Positions 36,433-45,850 of a DNA stretch of 64,000 nt are shown in pieces. The position numbers and the translations under genes are program-made. Position 1 is the stretch's first letter; the number at the start of each line of letters is the position of its first letter. Source of the DNA: Solirubrum puertoriconensis (GTDB lineage Bacteria; Bacteroidota; Bacteroidia; Cytophagales; Hymenobacteraceae); NCBI RefSeq assembly GCF_001483135.1, contig NZ_LNAL01000002.1, positions 25,312 through 89,311 of the forward strand, given 5' to 3'. A model generated the notes under the pieces. The model was not told the origin of the DNA, ran no database searches, and saw only the letters and a list, made by a program, of their open reading frames with translations.

Positions 36433-38109
36433 TTAGGCATCGAGGCGGCGCTGCTTTTCCAGAAACCGATCGGCAGTGCGCAGGCTCAGGGCCATGATGG
36501 TAAGGGCCGGGTTCACGCTTAAGGCACTCGGAAAGACACTGTTGTCGCAGATGTAGAGGTTGGGCACGTCGAAGGCGCGGCCATCAGCATCTACCACGGC
36601 ATCGTCGCCGGAGCGGCCCATGCGGCAAGTGCCGATTACGTGCGCCGAACGCTGAAACGCCCATATATCCCGGGCACCGGCGGTTTCCCAAATTTGGCGC
36701 ATGGTGCGCTCGGCGTGCTCAGAGAGGCGCAGCTCATTATCGTGGTAGCTGAAGTGCACCCGCGGTTTGGGCAGGCCGCGCGAGTCTTTTTCGGTGGCTA
36801 GCTCGAGGTAATTTTCGTCGTGCGGCAGGCACTCGCCCAATATGTTTATGCCGGCCACGTGGTTGTACTGGCGCATGTAGTCGTGCAGGGCGGCGCCCCA
36901 CAAGCCGCGGCCGCGCGCCACTTGGTTGGCAAACGTTACGGGCATTACGCCGATGCTTTGCAGCAGGTAGCCGCCGGCAAAGTTGGCATTGGCGGGTCGG
37001 TGCGTGTCTTCCGAAATCAGCGCGCCGGGTATGCCCTTGTACGGGCGCACTTCTTCCTCGAAAGTACCCCACACTTGCATTCCCGGGTGGGCCATAAAGT
37101 TGCGGCCTACGTGGCCGCTGCTCAGGGCTAGCTCATTGAGGAGCAGCAGCCGCGGCGTTTCGATAGCGCCGGCACACAAAAACAAGGCGCGGCAGCGCTG
37201 TTGCATTTGCTGGCCGTGCTGCTCGTACACCACGCCTGTTACGCGGCCTTGCGCGTCGCGCTCAATCTCGGTCACGAAGGCCTCGGCCCGTACCTCGGCG
37301 CCGTAGGCTTCGGCCAGCGGAATAAACGTAACATCCATGCTGGCTTTGGCACCAACCGAGCAACCGGCCTGGCAAAAGCCTCGGTTGGTACAGGCTTCGC
37401 GCCAACCTATGCCCTCCTGGTAGTAGCGCGCCGAAAGCGCCGCATTGGCCGCCGGCGAGGTACGAATACCCAACTGCTGACAAGCGCGCTGCATCAACTG
37501 CGCGGCACCATTTAGCGGCAGCGGACCTAGGGGGTAGCTCTGCCGGCGCGGCGGCCCCCACGGGTACGCCGCCGGCCCCGATATACCGAGCAGTTGCTCC
37601 AACTCATCGTAATAAGGCTCTAGGTCGGCGTAGCTCAGGGGCCAATCTTGGCCTATGCCGAACTCGGTGCGCAGGAGCAAATCGTCGGGTTGTGCGCGTG
37701 GGGTATAGGCCGTGTAGTGCAGCGTAGAGCCGCCCACGCCCGTGCCCGAGTTGTTGTTGCCAAACGAGGTGGGCGTGCGGCCGGCCGACAGGCGTTCGTC
37801 GTTCCAGAACAGAAATTCCTGCGCTTTTTCGTCGGTGGCAAAGTCGCGGCGCGCATCGTGGCGCGGGCCAGCCTCGAGGGCCACCACCTTTAGCCCGGCC
37901 ATGGCTAGGCGCGCCAGCAGCGGGGCGCCGCCGGCGCCGGTACCAATCACCACGCAATCCACCTCGTCGAACTGCTCTGGCACAGGTTGCGGTTGCTCTT
38001 GCGGCGTAGCGGCCTGCTGCTCACCTAGGAGCTCTTGCAGCAGCGGGTCTTGTATTTCGGGCTTGATGGGGTTCAGCACTCCCTCCTCCAGCAGTTCTTC
38101 GTCGGGCAT
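36433..38109 (-). CDS. GMC-family oxidoreductase
   Basis: 558 residues; flavin-dependent sugar or alcohol oxidoreductase. The FAD-binding Rossmann motif is VIGTGAGGAP (about 54-63), preceded by an unusual acidic ~45-residue N-terminal extension. The C-terminal GMC domain contains GTCRMG, and NLYICDNSVFPSALSVNPALT ends it. Starts 2 bp after the end of the subunit-3-like gene, so they are translationally coupled. This mirrors FAD-dependent gluconate 2-dehydrogenase, but the cytochrome subunit is missing here. Confidence 0.92.
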   Translation of the reverse strand: MPDEELLEEGVLNPIKPEIQDPLLQELLGEQQAATPQEQPQPVPEQFDEVDCVVIGTGAGGAPLLARLAMAGLKVVALEAGPRHDARRDFATDEKAQEFLFWNDERLSAGRTPTSFGNNNSGTGVGGSTLHYTAYTPRAQPDDLLLRTEFGIGQDWPLSYADLEPYYDELEQLLGISGPAAYPWGPPRRQSYPLGPLPLNGAAQLMQRACQQLGIRTSPAANAALSARYYQEGIGWREACTNRGFCQAGCSVGAKASMDVTFIPLAEAYGAEVRAEAFVTEIERDAQGRVTGVVYEQHGQQMQQRCRALFLCAGAIETPRLLLLNELALSSGHVGRNFMAHPGMQVWGTFEEEVRPYKGIPGALISEDTHRPANANFAGGYLLQSIGVMPVTFANQVARGRGLWGAALHDYMRQYNHVAGINILGECLPHDENYLELATEKDSRGLPKPRVHFSYHDNELRLSEHAERTMRQIWETAGARDIWAFQRSAHVIGTCRMGRSGDDAVVDADGRAFDVPNLYICDNSVFPSALSVNPALTIMALSLRTADRFLEKQRRLDA

Positions 38110-38111
38110 GG

Positions 38112-38735
38112 CTACTGGGTTGGCTGGGTGGTGGCTTGCGGCTCCCGTTCTTCGCGGTCATTCAGGCCGATGCGCGTCCAGGCCGGTAAGTCGGCCATGC
38201 CCACGTACCCGATTTCTTCCTGCGCCAACGGGTGGGAGTAGTACAGGCTAATGGTTTCGGCCAGCAGCTCCTCAAAAAACAACGGCCCGTTCAGCTCTTG
38301 CCAAATGGCACCGCTGGCCGTGCCCGCTTGCACGGCTTGCAACACGGCATCTTGCTCGGCGGGTGTTAGCTGGAGAAAGTCGCGGCCGTACTGTGCCTGG
38401 GCCGTTTGGCGCAGGCCACCTAGGGCGAGGCGGTACGCTTCGCGGTCGGGCGGCAAGGCATCGTAGCGCCAGCCGTCGGCGTGACCTAGGGCCAGGCGCT
38501 CATCCACGCACCGCGCTACATCAATCACATTGGCCGGGGCGTTAGGCTGGTGTAGCAACCGGGCGCATACGGCCTCGAGTAGGGCGTAGGCTTCAGGCTC
38601 GAAAAATTGCGTCTGGTAGGGCTCGGTACCGGCAGCTAAGCGGCGCTGCAACGCCTCGCGGGTAGCGTCGCTCACGTGCTCGGTATCGAGTAAGGCCCGA
38701 ACGGTGCCGGGCGGGTAATGCGGTGTGGTGTTCAT
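38112..38735 (-). CDS. Gluconate 2-dehydrogenase subunit 3-like protein
   Basis: 207 residues from ATG 38735 (MNTTPHYPPGTVRALL); the ATG at 38783 adds 16 residues and is less likely. Matches the subunit-3 family: early ALLEAVCARLL, FLQLTPAEQDAVLQAVQ, and a late PLFFEELLAETISLYYSHP stretch. It probably assists assembly or electron transfer of the GMC enzyme encoded 2 bp downstream. No twin-arginine or clear Sec signal is visible, which is unlike many relatives. Confidence 0.85.
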   Translation of the reverse strand: MNTTPHYPPGTVRALLDTEHVSDATREALQRRLAAGTEPYQTQFFEPEAYALLEAVCARLLHQPNAPANVIDVARCVDERLALGHADGWRYDALPPDREAYRLALGGLRQTAQAQYGRDFLQLTPAEQDAVLQAVQAGTASGAIWQELNGPLFFEELLAETISLYYSHPLAQEEIGYVGMADLPAWTRIGLNDREEREPQATTQPTQ

Positions 38736-38812
38736 GGTTGTGCGGCAACGATGAAAAGAAAACGCCGGGTGTGGCCGACGCATCGGGCACGAAAGCCCCA
38801 GGGCAAAGGCGG

Positions 38813-39694
38813 TTACTCGTCGCTCGACATTTTGCCGCCCGTAACGTGCACGAGGCTCCCGGTCATGAACGAGCCATCCTGCGAAGCCAGCAGCACGTAG
38901 GCGGGCGCCAGCTCTTCGGGTTGGCCGGGGCGCTTCAGGGCTACTTCGTGCCCGAAGTTTTCCACCTCTTCCTTGGGCATGGTGCTGGGTATCATGGGTG
39001 TCCAGACGGGGCCGGGCAGCACGGCATTCACGCGGATGTTTCGCTCGCCCAACTGCAAGGCCAACGATTTGGTAAAAGCATGGATTGCGCCCTTTGTAGC
39101 GGTGTACTCCACCAGGATGGGGTGGCCGGTTTGGCCCACAATACTGCCCGAGTTCACAATGGCGTCGCCGCTTTGCAAGTGCTTAAGGGCCGCCTGCGTC
39201 ATGAACATGTACCCCAGAATGTTGGTATCGAAGGTGCGGCGCAGCACGTCTTCGGGCACGTCCTCAAACCGCTCGTGCGTTTCCTGAAAGGCCGCGTTGT
39301 TTACCAACACATTCAGGCGGCCTAGCTCCTGCACGGTGCGCTCCACGGCAGCGCGGCAGGCTTGCGCCGAGCGCACATCGGTTTGCAGCACCAAGGCGCG
39401 GCTGCCTTCTTTTTCCACGGCTTGGCGGGTGGCTTCGGCGTCGTCGGCATTGGTGTTGTACACAATGGCTACATCGGCACCTTCTTTGGCAAACGCAATG
39501 GCCACGGCGCGGCCAATACCCGAGTCGGCGCCCGTAATCAGGGCTACTTTGCCTTGCAGCTTGCCCGCGGCTTTGTAGTTCGAGAGGTCGGTATCGGGTT
39601 GCTGGCGCATATCGGTCTGCTTAGCCGGATAGGGCAGCTGCTCGCTTTTCATATCGGCGGCCATGGGCCGCTTTTCCTGGTCTTCGGTAGCCAT
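38813..39694 (-). CDS. SDR-family oxidoreductase (YghA-like)
   Basis: 293 residues, short-chain dehydrogenase/reductase of the classical type with an N-terminal extension of about 45 residues common in the YghA/glucose-dehydrogenase-like group. Cofactor motif GADSGIGRAVAIAFA, then NNAAF; catalytic Ser in IVNSGSIVGQTGHP and YxxxK as YTATKGA. The final VTGGKMSSDE is characteristic. Probably NAD(P)-dependent; substrate unknown. Lies 77 bp upstream of, and co-directional with, the subunit-3/GMC pair. Confidence 0.93.
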   Translation of the reverse strand: MATEDQEKRPMAADMKSEQLPYPAKQTDMRQQPDTDLSNYKAAGKLQGKVALITGADSGIGRAVAIAFAKEGADVAIVYNTNADDAEATRQAVEKEGSRALVLQTDVRSAQACRAAVERTVQELGRLNVLVNNAAFQETHERFEDVPEDVLRRTFDTNILGYMFMTQAALKHLQSGDAIVNSGSIVGQTGHPILVEYTATKGAIHAFTKSLALQLGERNIRVNAVLPGPVWTPMIPSTMPKEEVENFGHEVALKRPGQPEELAPAYVLLASQDGSFMTGSLVHVTGGKMSSDE

Positions 39695-39785
39695 AGCTAT
39701 TTGGGGTTGAGGCTTTAACTCAACCCGCCCTTACGCAAATTGTTGACCTAAGTACGCCTGCGGTGCCGCAAACTTGCGCGGGCAC

Positions 39786-40931
39786 CTAGCGCACCACCAC
39801 CTCTACGCGGCGGTTGCGCGGGCGCTGCTGCGCGTCGGAATTGTCGGCCACGGGGCGCGTGCCGCCGTAGCCCACGGCCAGCAGCCGCTCGGCCGCAATT
39901 TGCTGCCGTACGAGGTAATCGCGCACTACTTCGGCCCGCTGCTGCGAGAGCTGCTGGTTCAGGGTGGCGTCGCCTACGTTGTCGGTGTGGCCGGCTATTT
40001 CGAGGCGCAACGTGGGGTTGTCTTTTAGGATTTGCGCCAAACGCTCCATTTCGGGCAGCGAGGTAGGCAGCAGCCGGGCTTTGCTTTGCTCGAAGTATAG
40101 ATGCTCCAGCGCAATTACTGCCCCAACGGGCAGCTTATGCAGCTCGGCCAGGGTAGGAGCTGGTTGCGGCGGGGGCAGCGCCCTGGGCTTGGATTTGGGC
40201 TTAGCCACGGCTGCCCTAGGTACGGTAGCGGAGCGTGCCGCCGGTGTGGGCGCGCTTGGCCGAGAGCCCACTACCACGGCACTCTCCATTGGCTTGGCGG
40301 TAACGCCCGGAGGCAACGAGGATGCTATGGCAGCGGGCACCGCTGCGGGTTTAACTGCAGTGGGCTGTTTGGGGTTTTGGCTGAACAGGTAGCGTGTGGG
40401 TACCGGCACGGGATTTTGTGCAGCCGGCAACAACCCAAACAAATTGTCGATTCCTTTCTCAGCTTCCTGGTTTGGCAGCACCCAACCGAAAAAAGCCCGC
40501 GTTGGCGCACTGCCTTGGAAGTACTCCACGCGCAGGGCGTAGTACTCGCCCGCTTTCAGGCGCACCTGCTTGGTGGCTTTCAGCTCGGGTTGGTAGCGCC
40601 ACTCATCCATAATTTTGTTGTTGCCGAGCCATACACGCATGCCGTCATCCACGGCAATATGGAAGGTGTACACCCCCGACACGGGCGCCAGCAAGTAGCC
40701 CGACCACCGCACCGAAAAGCTTTCGGCCGGCACGCCCGGCGCCGGCGACTGGAAATTCCAGTCGAAGTTGATCTGCGGATCGATGCGAGTAAAAACAGGC
40801 CGCTCGAAACGCTCGCCTAGGTAGTACTCGGCCTGTAGCCCGCTGCCAACTGCCGAGGATGTTGCTTGTGCCTGCACTAGGCTGCTTGCAAGCACTAACG
40901 CACCAATAATAAGCCCCGCAAATAGTCTCAT
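39786..40931 (-). CDS. PA14-OmpA fusion protein
   Basis: 381 residues. A Sec signal (MRLFAGLIIGALVLASSL), then a PA14 domain (about 28-155: GLQAEYYLGERFERPVFTRI, VDDGMRVWLGNNKIMDEWR, YYALRVEYFQG), a Pro/Ala-rich linker, and a C-terminal OmpA domain (IAGHTDNVGDATLNQQLSQQ, GYGGTRPVADN) that binds peptidoglycan. PA14 usually binds carbohydrate. The fusion suggests a periplasmic protein tethering a carbohydrate-binding domain to the cell wall. Gene neighbours give no direct clue. Confidence 0.93.
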   Translation of the reverse strand: MRLFAGLIIGALVLASSLVQAQATSSAVGSGLQAEYYLGERFERPVFTRIDPQINFDWNFQSPAPGVPAESFSVRWSGYLLAPVSGVYTFHIAVDDGMRVWLGNNKIMDEWRYQPELKATKQVRLKAGEYYALRVEYFQGSAPTRAFFGWVLPNQEAEKGIDNLFGLLPAAQNPVPVPTRYLFSQNPKQPTAVKPAAVPAAIASSLPPGVTAKPMESAVVVGSRPSAPTPAARSATVPRAAVAKPKSKPRALPPPQPAPTLAELHKLPVGAVIALEHLYFEQSKARLLPTSLPEMERLAQILKDNPTLRLEIAGHTDNVGDATLNQQLSQQRAEVVRDYLVRQQIAAERLLAVGYGGTRPVADNSDAQQRPRNRRVEVVVR

Positions 40932-41095
40932 GATTTAAACATAGCAATTAGTACATGTGTCGCTACCGCGGTGCTTATCAGGCCCGACCAGCAGCTATGC
41001 CACGGTGCTTAGAATTGCACAATTGCCGGATTCTTGAACAAACGCACAAGCTTTTCGTAAAGACCTGTACCACAAACACCTAAACCCACACCGTT

Positions 41096-41221
41096 ATGCC
41101 GACCAAGAAAACCACTTCCGCTTCGCATAAGAAAGAAGACCCGTGCTGGAAAGGCTACGAGCAACAAGGCACCAAGAAGAAAGAAGGCAAGACCGTGCCT
41201 AACTGCGTCAAGAAAGACTAG
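41096..41221 (+). CDS. 41-residue CWKGYEQ-type small protein
   Basis: A short lysine-rich frame starting MPTKKTTSASHKKEDPCWKG and ending PNCVKKD. The core DPCWKGYEQQGTKKKEGKTV with paired Cys resembles short CWKGYE...VPNC segments I recall from phage structural proteins and small bacterial proteins; recollection, not a search. It falls below usual ORF length limits. Isolated between the OmpA gene and a DUF6069 gene, with a hairpin 28 bp after its stop. Function unknown. Confidence 0.7.
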   Translation: MPTKKTTSASHKKEDPCWKGYEQQGTKKKEGKTVPNCVKKD

Positions 41222-41248
41222 GCTACCAGCCACCAGAAATAACCCGTA

Positions 41249-41280
41249 CACGCAAGCCCCTGCCCGCAGGGGCTTGCGTG
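41249..41280. terminator. Convergent hairpin between small protein and DUF6069 gene
   Basis: A perfect 15-bp stem (41249-41263 with 41266-41280). No strong T-run follows on either strand, so it is a weaker terminator or a transcript-end protector serving both converging genes. Confidence 0.6.
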
Positions 41281-41299
41281 CTTATGGCCGGTTGCGCAC

Positions 41300-41737
41300 C
41301 TAGGCGCGCGTTTGGCGGCTAAAGAGCAGCCACACCACGCCAGCCGCCACCACGTGCATAAGCCCTAGCACGGCCACGCCACTGGGTGGGTTGTCGGGGA
41401 TGGCAGCAGGCCCCACCATCGAAAGCAGGCAAACACCTACCACCACAATGGTGAATGCCTGCAGCGGCCGATCGGCCCAGCGAATGAGTGCTGCCATTAT
41501 TAAGCCCCCGAGCAGCGCCGGCACCATCGAGGCCAACGCTACGTGTGCCGGCCCGATAGTGTCGCCGGTGGGCTCACGCAGGTCGGTTGGCAGCAAGCCA
41601 ATAGCAGCTGCAGCGTAGTAGATTCCTACGTTGAGGGCGGCTGCTACCAATCCCGCCGCCGGTGCCACCCACCACAAATGACTGGCCCGCCGACTTGCGG
41701 CCCCAGTGGGTGCATTTTGGTAAAAAGCAGTTTCCAT
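41300..41737 (-). CDS. DUF6069 family membrane protein
   Basis: 145 residues from ATG 41737 (METAFYQNAPTG); ATGs at 41764 and 41797 are possible. Four hydrophobic segments: LWWVAPAAGLVAAALNVGIY, ALASMVPALLGGLIMAALI, FTIVVVGVCLLSMVGPAA and VAVLGLMHVVAAGVVWLLF. The pattern matches DUF6069, a family of small four-helix membrane proteins of unknown role. A single-gene unit; the region upstream to the riboswitch is AT-rich. Confidence 0.8.
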   Translation of the reverse strand: METAFYQNAPTGAASRRASHLWWVAPAAGLVAAALNVGIYYAAAAIGLLPTDLREPTGDTIGPAHVALASMVPALLGGLIMAALIRWADRPLQAFTIVVVGVCLLSMVGPAAIPDNPPSGVAVLGLMHVVAAGVVWLLFSRQTRA

Positions 41738-41871
41738 ACCGATACCCAATACCACTTCACTCATCGATAATTTACAATCTAAAATTTGTATTTTCAAATA
41801 TTTTAGTCATTATAGCTGTTGAGGTGCGACGGATTTCTTGCAAAAACTCGTACGTGCTTCTATCTTCGTGG

Positions 41872-41984
41872 TGCTTATCCAGAAAGACCGAGGGACTGGG
41901 CCCGACGACGTCTTAGCAACCGGCCAACGCGGCAAGGTGCTAACTCCCATCCGAGGCCGGTGCGGCGTTCGGAGAAGATGAGCG
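41872..41984 (+). promoter_or_regulatory. SAM-I (S-box) riboswitch
   Basis: The aptamer core is recognisable: CTTATCCAGA, GAGGGACTGGGCCCGA, AGCAACCGG and GGTGCTAACTCC in the expected order. The P1 helix pairs TGCTTATC (41872-41879) with GATGAGCG (41977-41984), eight pairs including two G-U. It controls metH and metF downstream, the natural target. High SAM should lower expression. Confidence 0.93.
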
Positions 41985-42011
41985 GAACCAGAGCCCCAAG
42001 CGGCCCCTAGG

Positions 42012-42052
42012 CTTTCCGGATACGCGCCAGCATCCACCGCTAATCCGGAAAG
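42012..42052 (+). promoter_or_regulatory. Expression-platform hairpin abutting metH start
   Basis: CTTTCCGGAT (42012-42021) and ATCCGGAAAG (42043-42052) form a perfect 10-bp stem with a 21-nt loop, ending 5 nt before the metH ATG at 42058. It has no T-run, so control by blocking translation initiation is more likely than by termination. Confidence 0.6.
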
Positions 42053-42057
42053 ACCAT

Positions 42058-45000
42058 ATGCCTACTGTTCCCGCCTCCCCGCTCGCCGAGCTGCTTGCCC
42101 GCCGTGTCATCGTGCTCGATGGCGCCATGGGTACCATGCTGCAGCGCCACCAGCTCACCGAAGACGACTTTCGGGGCGAGCGGTTTCGGGACCACCCCAA
42201 GCCCTTGCGCGGCAACAACGACTTGCTGTGTCTGACGCGCCCCGACGTGGTGCGCGGCGTGCATGCCGAGTACTTCGCCGCGGGCGCCGACCTGGTTGAA
42301 ACCAACACGTTTTCGGGCACTACCATCGCGCAGGCCGATTACGCCCTCGAGCACATTGTGTACGAGCTGAACTTTGAGGCTGCCCGGCTGGCCCGTTCGG
42401 CCGCCGACGAGTACAGCACGCCCGAGCGCCCGCGCTTCGTGGCCGGTGCCATTGGCCCCACCAACCGCACGGCCTCGCTTTCGCCCGACGTAAACCGCCC
42501 GGGCTTCCGCGCCATCACCTTCGATGAGCTGGCCACGGCCTACCTCGAGCAGATTAAAGGTTTGGTTGACGGCGGCGTGGACGCGCTTTTGATCGAGACC
42601 ATTTTCGACACGCTGAACGCCAAAGCCGCCCTGTTTGCCGCCCAACGCTTCTTCGACGAAGGCGGCCGCGTGGTGCCCATCATGATTTCGGGCACCATCA
42701 CCGATGCTTCGGGCCGCACCTTGTCGGGCCAAACGGTGGAGGCGTTCTGGAACTCCATGCGCCACCTGCCCATCCTGAGCATCGGCCTGAACTGCGCCCT
42801 AGGTGCCAAGCAGCTGAAAGTGTACCTGCAGGAGCTGAGCCGTTTGGCCGACTGCTACGTATCGGCTTATCCCAACGCCGGCCTGCCCAACGCCTTCGGG
42901 GGCTACGACGAATCGGCGCAGGAATTTGCGGCCGTACTGGAGGAGTACCTGCAGGAAGGCCTCGTGAACGTGGTGGGCGGCTGCTGCGGCACCACGCCCC
43001 AACACATTGCCGAGGCCGCTAAGCTCGTCGACCGTTACCCCCCGCGCCAGTTGCCGGTACGCCCCCGCGCCACGCGCCTGAGCGGTCTGGAGCCACTGAA
43101 CATCCATCCCGAAAGCCTGTTCGTGAACGTAGGCGAGCGGTGCAACGTAACGGGTTCGCGCGCCTTTGCCCGCCTGATTCGCTCGGGCCAGTTTGATGAT
43201 GCCGTAGCCGTAGCCCGTGCCCAGGTAGAAGGCGGCGCGCAGGTGCTCGACGTGAACATGGACGAAGGCCTACTCGACTCGGTGGAGGCCATGACCAACT
43301 TCCTGAACCTGCTGGCCTCGGAGCCCGATGTGGCGCGCCTGCCCATCATGATCGACTCCTCGAAGTGGGAGGTGCTGGAAGCCGGCCTGAAGTGCACGCA
43401 GGGCAAGAGCATCGTCAACTCCATTTCGCTGAAAGAGGGCAAAGAGGTGTTTAAGCACCACGCCCGCCTGGTGCGCGCCTACGGTGCGGCGGTTATCGTA
43501 ATGGCTTTCGACGAGCAGGGCCAGGCCGACAACTTCCAGCGCCGCATCGATATCTGCCAGCGCGCTTACCGCATCCTCACCGAGGAGGTAGGTTTCCCGC
43601 CCGAAGACATCATTTTCGACCCGAACATCCTCACCGTAGGTACGGGCATCGAAGAGCACCGCCGCTACGCCATCGACTTTATCGAGGCGGTGCGCTGGAT
43701 TAAGCAGCACCTGCCCGGCGCCCTCACCAGCGGCGGCGTCAGCAACGTGTCGTTTGCTTTCCGCGGCAACGACCCCGTGCGCGAAGCCATCCATGCCGCG
43801 TTCTTGTACCACGCCATCAAGGCCGGCTTGGATATGGGCATCGTGAACCCCAGCCAGCTGGCCGTGTACGACGAAGTGCCCAAGGACCTGCTCGAGGCCG
43901 TGGAAGACGTGTTGTTCGACCGCCGCGACGACGCCACCGAGCGTCTGGTGCAGCTGGCCGACAAGCTCAGCCAAACCAAGGGCAGCGCCGCCGCCAAGGT
44001 AGCCGAGGCCGAAGAGTGGCGCGGCTGGCCGGTGGAGAAGCGCCTTGAGCACGCTTTGGTAAAAGGCATTACCGACCACATCGAGGCCGATACCGAAGAA
44101 GCCCTAAAACAGCTGCAGCGGCCGCTAGCCGTTATCGAAGGCCCGCTGATGGCCGGCATGACGGTGGTAGGCGACCTGTTCGGCGCGGGCAAAATGTTCT
44201 TGCCGCAGGTAGTAAAGTCGGCCCGCGTGATGAAGCGCGCGGTGGCTTGGCTAGAGCCCTACATGCAGGCCGAGCGCGACGCCGCCGCTGCCGACGGTAT
44301 AGGCCGCCAAACGGCCGGCAAAGTGTTGCTGGCCACCGTGAAGGGCGACGTGCACGACATCGGCAAAAACATTGTGGGCGTGGTGCTGGCTTGCAACAAC
44401 TACGAGGTGATTGACCTAGGCGTGATGGTGCCGCTGGAAAAGATCATCGACGAAGCCCAGCGCCTGCAGGCCGACATTGTGGGCCTCAGCGGCCTGATTA
44501 CGCCCTCGCTCGACGAGATGGTGTACGTGGCGCAAGGCATGGAAAAGCGCGGCCTGCGCGTACCCCTGCTCATTGGCGGCGCTACCACCTCGCGCCTGCA
44601 CACCGCCGTGCGCATTGCCCCGGCCTACAATGGCCCGGTAATTCACGTAAACGACGCCTCGCGTGCCGTGCCGGTAGCCTCGCAGCTGCTGGGCTTAGGG
44701 CGCGATGCCTACGCCAACGACGTAGCCCAGGAGTACCTGCAACTGCGCGACGACCACGCCGGCCGCCAGCGCAACAAGGACTACGTGACCATTGAAGAAG
44801 CCCGCCGGCAAAAGTTTCAGGCCGATTGGGCGGCCGCCGACATCACCAAACCCAGCTTTTTGGGGGCGCAGGTGTTCGACGATTACCCGCTGACGGAGTT
44901 GCTCGACTACATCGACTGGACACCCTTTTTCCATGCTTGGGAGCTGAAAGGCCGCTACCCGCGCATCCTCGACGACGCCACCTACGGCGAAGCAGCCCGC

Positions 45001-45795
45001 AAGCTGTTTGCCGATGCCCAGGTGCTACTCCAACGTATCATCGACGAGAAGCTGCTCACGGCCCGCGCCACGGTGGGCTTCTGGCCGGCCAACACCGTCG
45101 ACTCGGACACCATTGAGATTTATGCCGACGACACAACGCGTGAACAAGTGTTGGCCGAAACCTACACGCTGCGTCAGCAAAGCCTGAAAGCACCCGGCCT
45201 GCCCTACTTCGCTTTCTCCGATTTCCTGGCTCCCAAAGACTCCGGCCGCGCCGATTACCTAGGCGGCTTTGCCGTAACGGCCGGCATCGGACTCGACGAG
45301 CTAGTGGCCGAGTTCGAAGCGCAGCACGACGACTACTCGGCTATTTTGGCCAAGGCCCTGGCCGACCGCTTGGCTGAAGCCATGGCGGAACGCCTGCACG
45401 AGCGCGTGCGCCGCGAGCTGTGGGGCTACGCGCCGCAGGAGCACTTCTCCAACGAAGACCTGATCAAGGAAGAATACCGCGGTATTCGTCCGGCGCCCGG
45501 CTACCCCGGCTGCCCCGACCATACCGAGAAGATTACCTTGTTTCAGCTGCTCGGCAACAACGATACGGGCATTTCGCTTACCGAAAACCTGGCCATGTAT
45601 CCCACGGCTTCGGTGAGTGGTTTCTACTACGCCCACCCCGATGCGCGCTACTTCGGCCTAGGTCGGATTGGCAAAGACCAAGTGGAGGACCTGGCCCGCC
45701 GCAAGGGCATGCCGTTCGCGGATCTGGAGCGCTGGTTGTCGCCGAATTTGAACTACGAACCCACCGCTGCTGAACCGGTAGCCGCTGCTAACTAG
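42058..45795 (+). CDS. metH: Cobalamin-dependent methionine synthase
   Basis: 1245 residues, the full four-domain enzyme: homocysteine-binding domain with zinc Cys in LNCALGA (about 245) and GGCCGTTP (about 309); pterin-binding domain from [13 protein letters not shown]; cobalamin domain with [11 protein letters not shown] (His near 766); C-terminal SAM activation domain (about 930-1230). Transfers the methyl of 5-methyl-THF to homocysteine. Needs vitamin B12; no B12 synthesis or uptake gene is nearby. Riboswitch-controlled and co-directional with metF 55 bp downstream. Confidence 0.98.
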   Translation: MPTVPASPLAELLARRVIVLDGAMGTMLQRHQLTEDDFRGERFRDHPKPLRGNNDLLCLTRPDVVRGVHAEYFAAGADLVETNTFSGTTIAQADYALEHIVYELNFEAARLARSAADEYSTPERPRFVAGAIGPTNRTASLSPDVNRPGFRAITFDELATAYLEQIKGLVDGGVDALLIETIFDTLNAKAALFAAQRFFDEGGRVVPIMISGTITDASGRTLSGQTVEAFWNSMRHLPILSIGLNCALGAKQLKVYLQELSRLADCYVSAYPNAGLPNAFGGYDESAQEFAAVLEEYLQEGLVNVVGGCCGTTPQHIAEAAKLVDRYPPRQLPVRPRATRLSGLEPLNIHPESLFVNVGERCNVTGSRAFARLIRSGQFDDAVAVARAQVEGGAQVLDVNMDEGLLDSVEAMTNFLNLLASEPDVARLPIMIDSSKWEVLEAGLKCTQGKSIVNSISLKEGKEVFKHHARLVRAYGAAVIVMAFDEQGQADNFQRRIDICQRAYRILTEEVGFPPEDIIFDPNILTVGTGIEEHRRYAIDFIEAVRWIKQHLPGALTSGGVSNVSFAFRGNDPVREAIHAAFLYHAIKAGLDMGIVNPSQLAVYDEVPKDLLEAVEDVLFDRRDDATERLVQLADKLSQTKGSAAAKVAEAEEWRGWPVEKRLEHALVKGITDHIEADTEEALKQLQRPLAVIEGPLMAGMTVVGDLFGAGKMFLPQVVKSARVMKRAVAWLEPYMQAERDAAAADGIGRQTAGKVLLATVKGDVHDIGKNIVGVVLACNNYEVIDLGVMVPLEKIIDEAQRLQADIVGLSGLITPSLDEMVYVAQGMEKRGLRVPLLIGGATTSRLHTAVRIAPAYNGPVIHVNDASRAVPVASQLLGLGRDAYANDVAQEYLQLRDDHAGRQRNKDYVTIEEARRQKFQADWAAADITKPSFLGAQVFDDYPLTELLDYIDWTPFFHAWELKGRYPRILDDATYGEAARKLFADAQVLLQRIIDEKLLTARATVGFWPANTVDSDTIEIYADDTTREQVLAETYTLRQQSLKAPGLPYFAFSDFLAPKDSGRADYLGGFAVTAGIGLDELVAEFEAQHDDYSAILAKALADRLAEAMAERLHERVRRELWGYAPQEHFSNEDLIKEEYRGIRPAPGYPGCPDHTEKITLFQLLGNNDTGISLTENLAMYPTASVSGFYYAHPDARYFGLGRIGKDQVEDLARRKGMPFADLERWLSPNLNYEPTAAEPVAAAN

Positions 45796-45850
45796 CCGGC
45801 TTGCTGCTCCTTACCTTCGGGGGCGCGCTACGCCCTGCTTTCCACCAACT

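Noticed and set aside
41249..41280. Start of a CRISPR-like repeat
   Set aside because: It is a single perfect hairpin with no repeated units.
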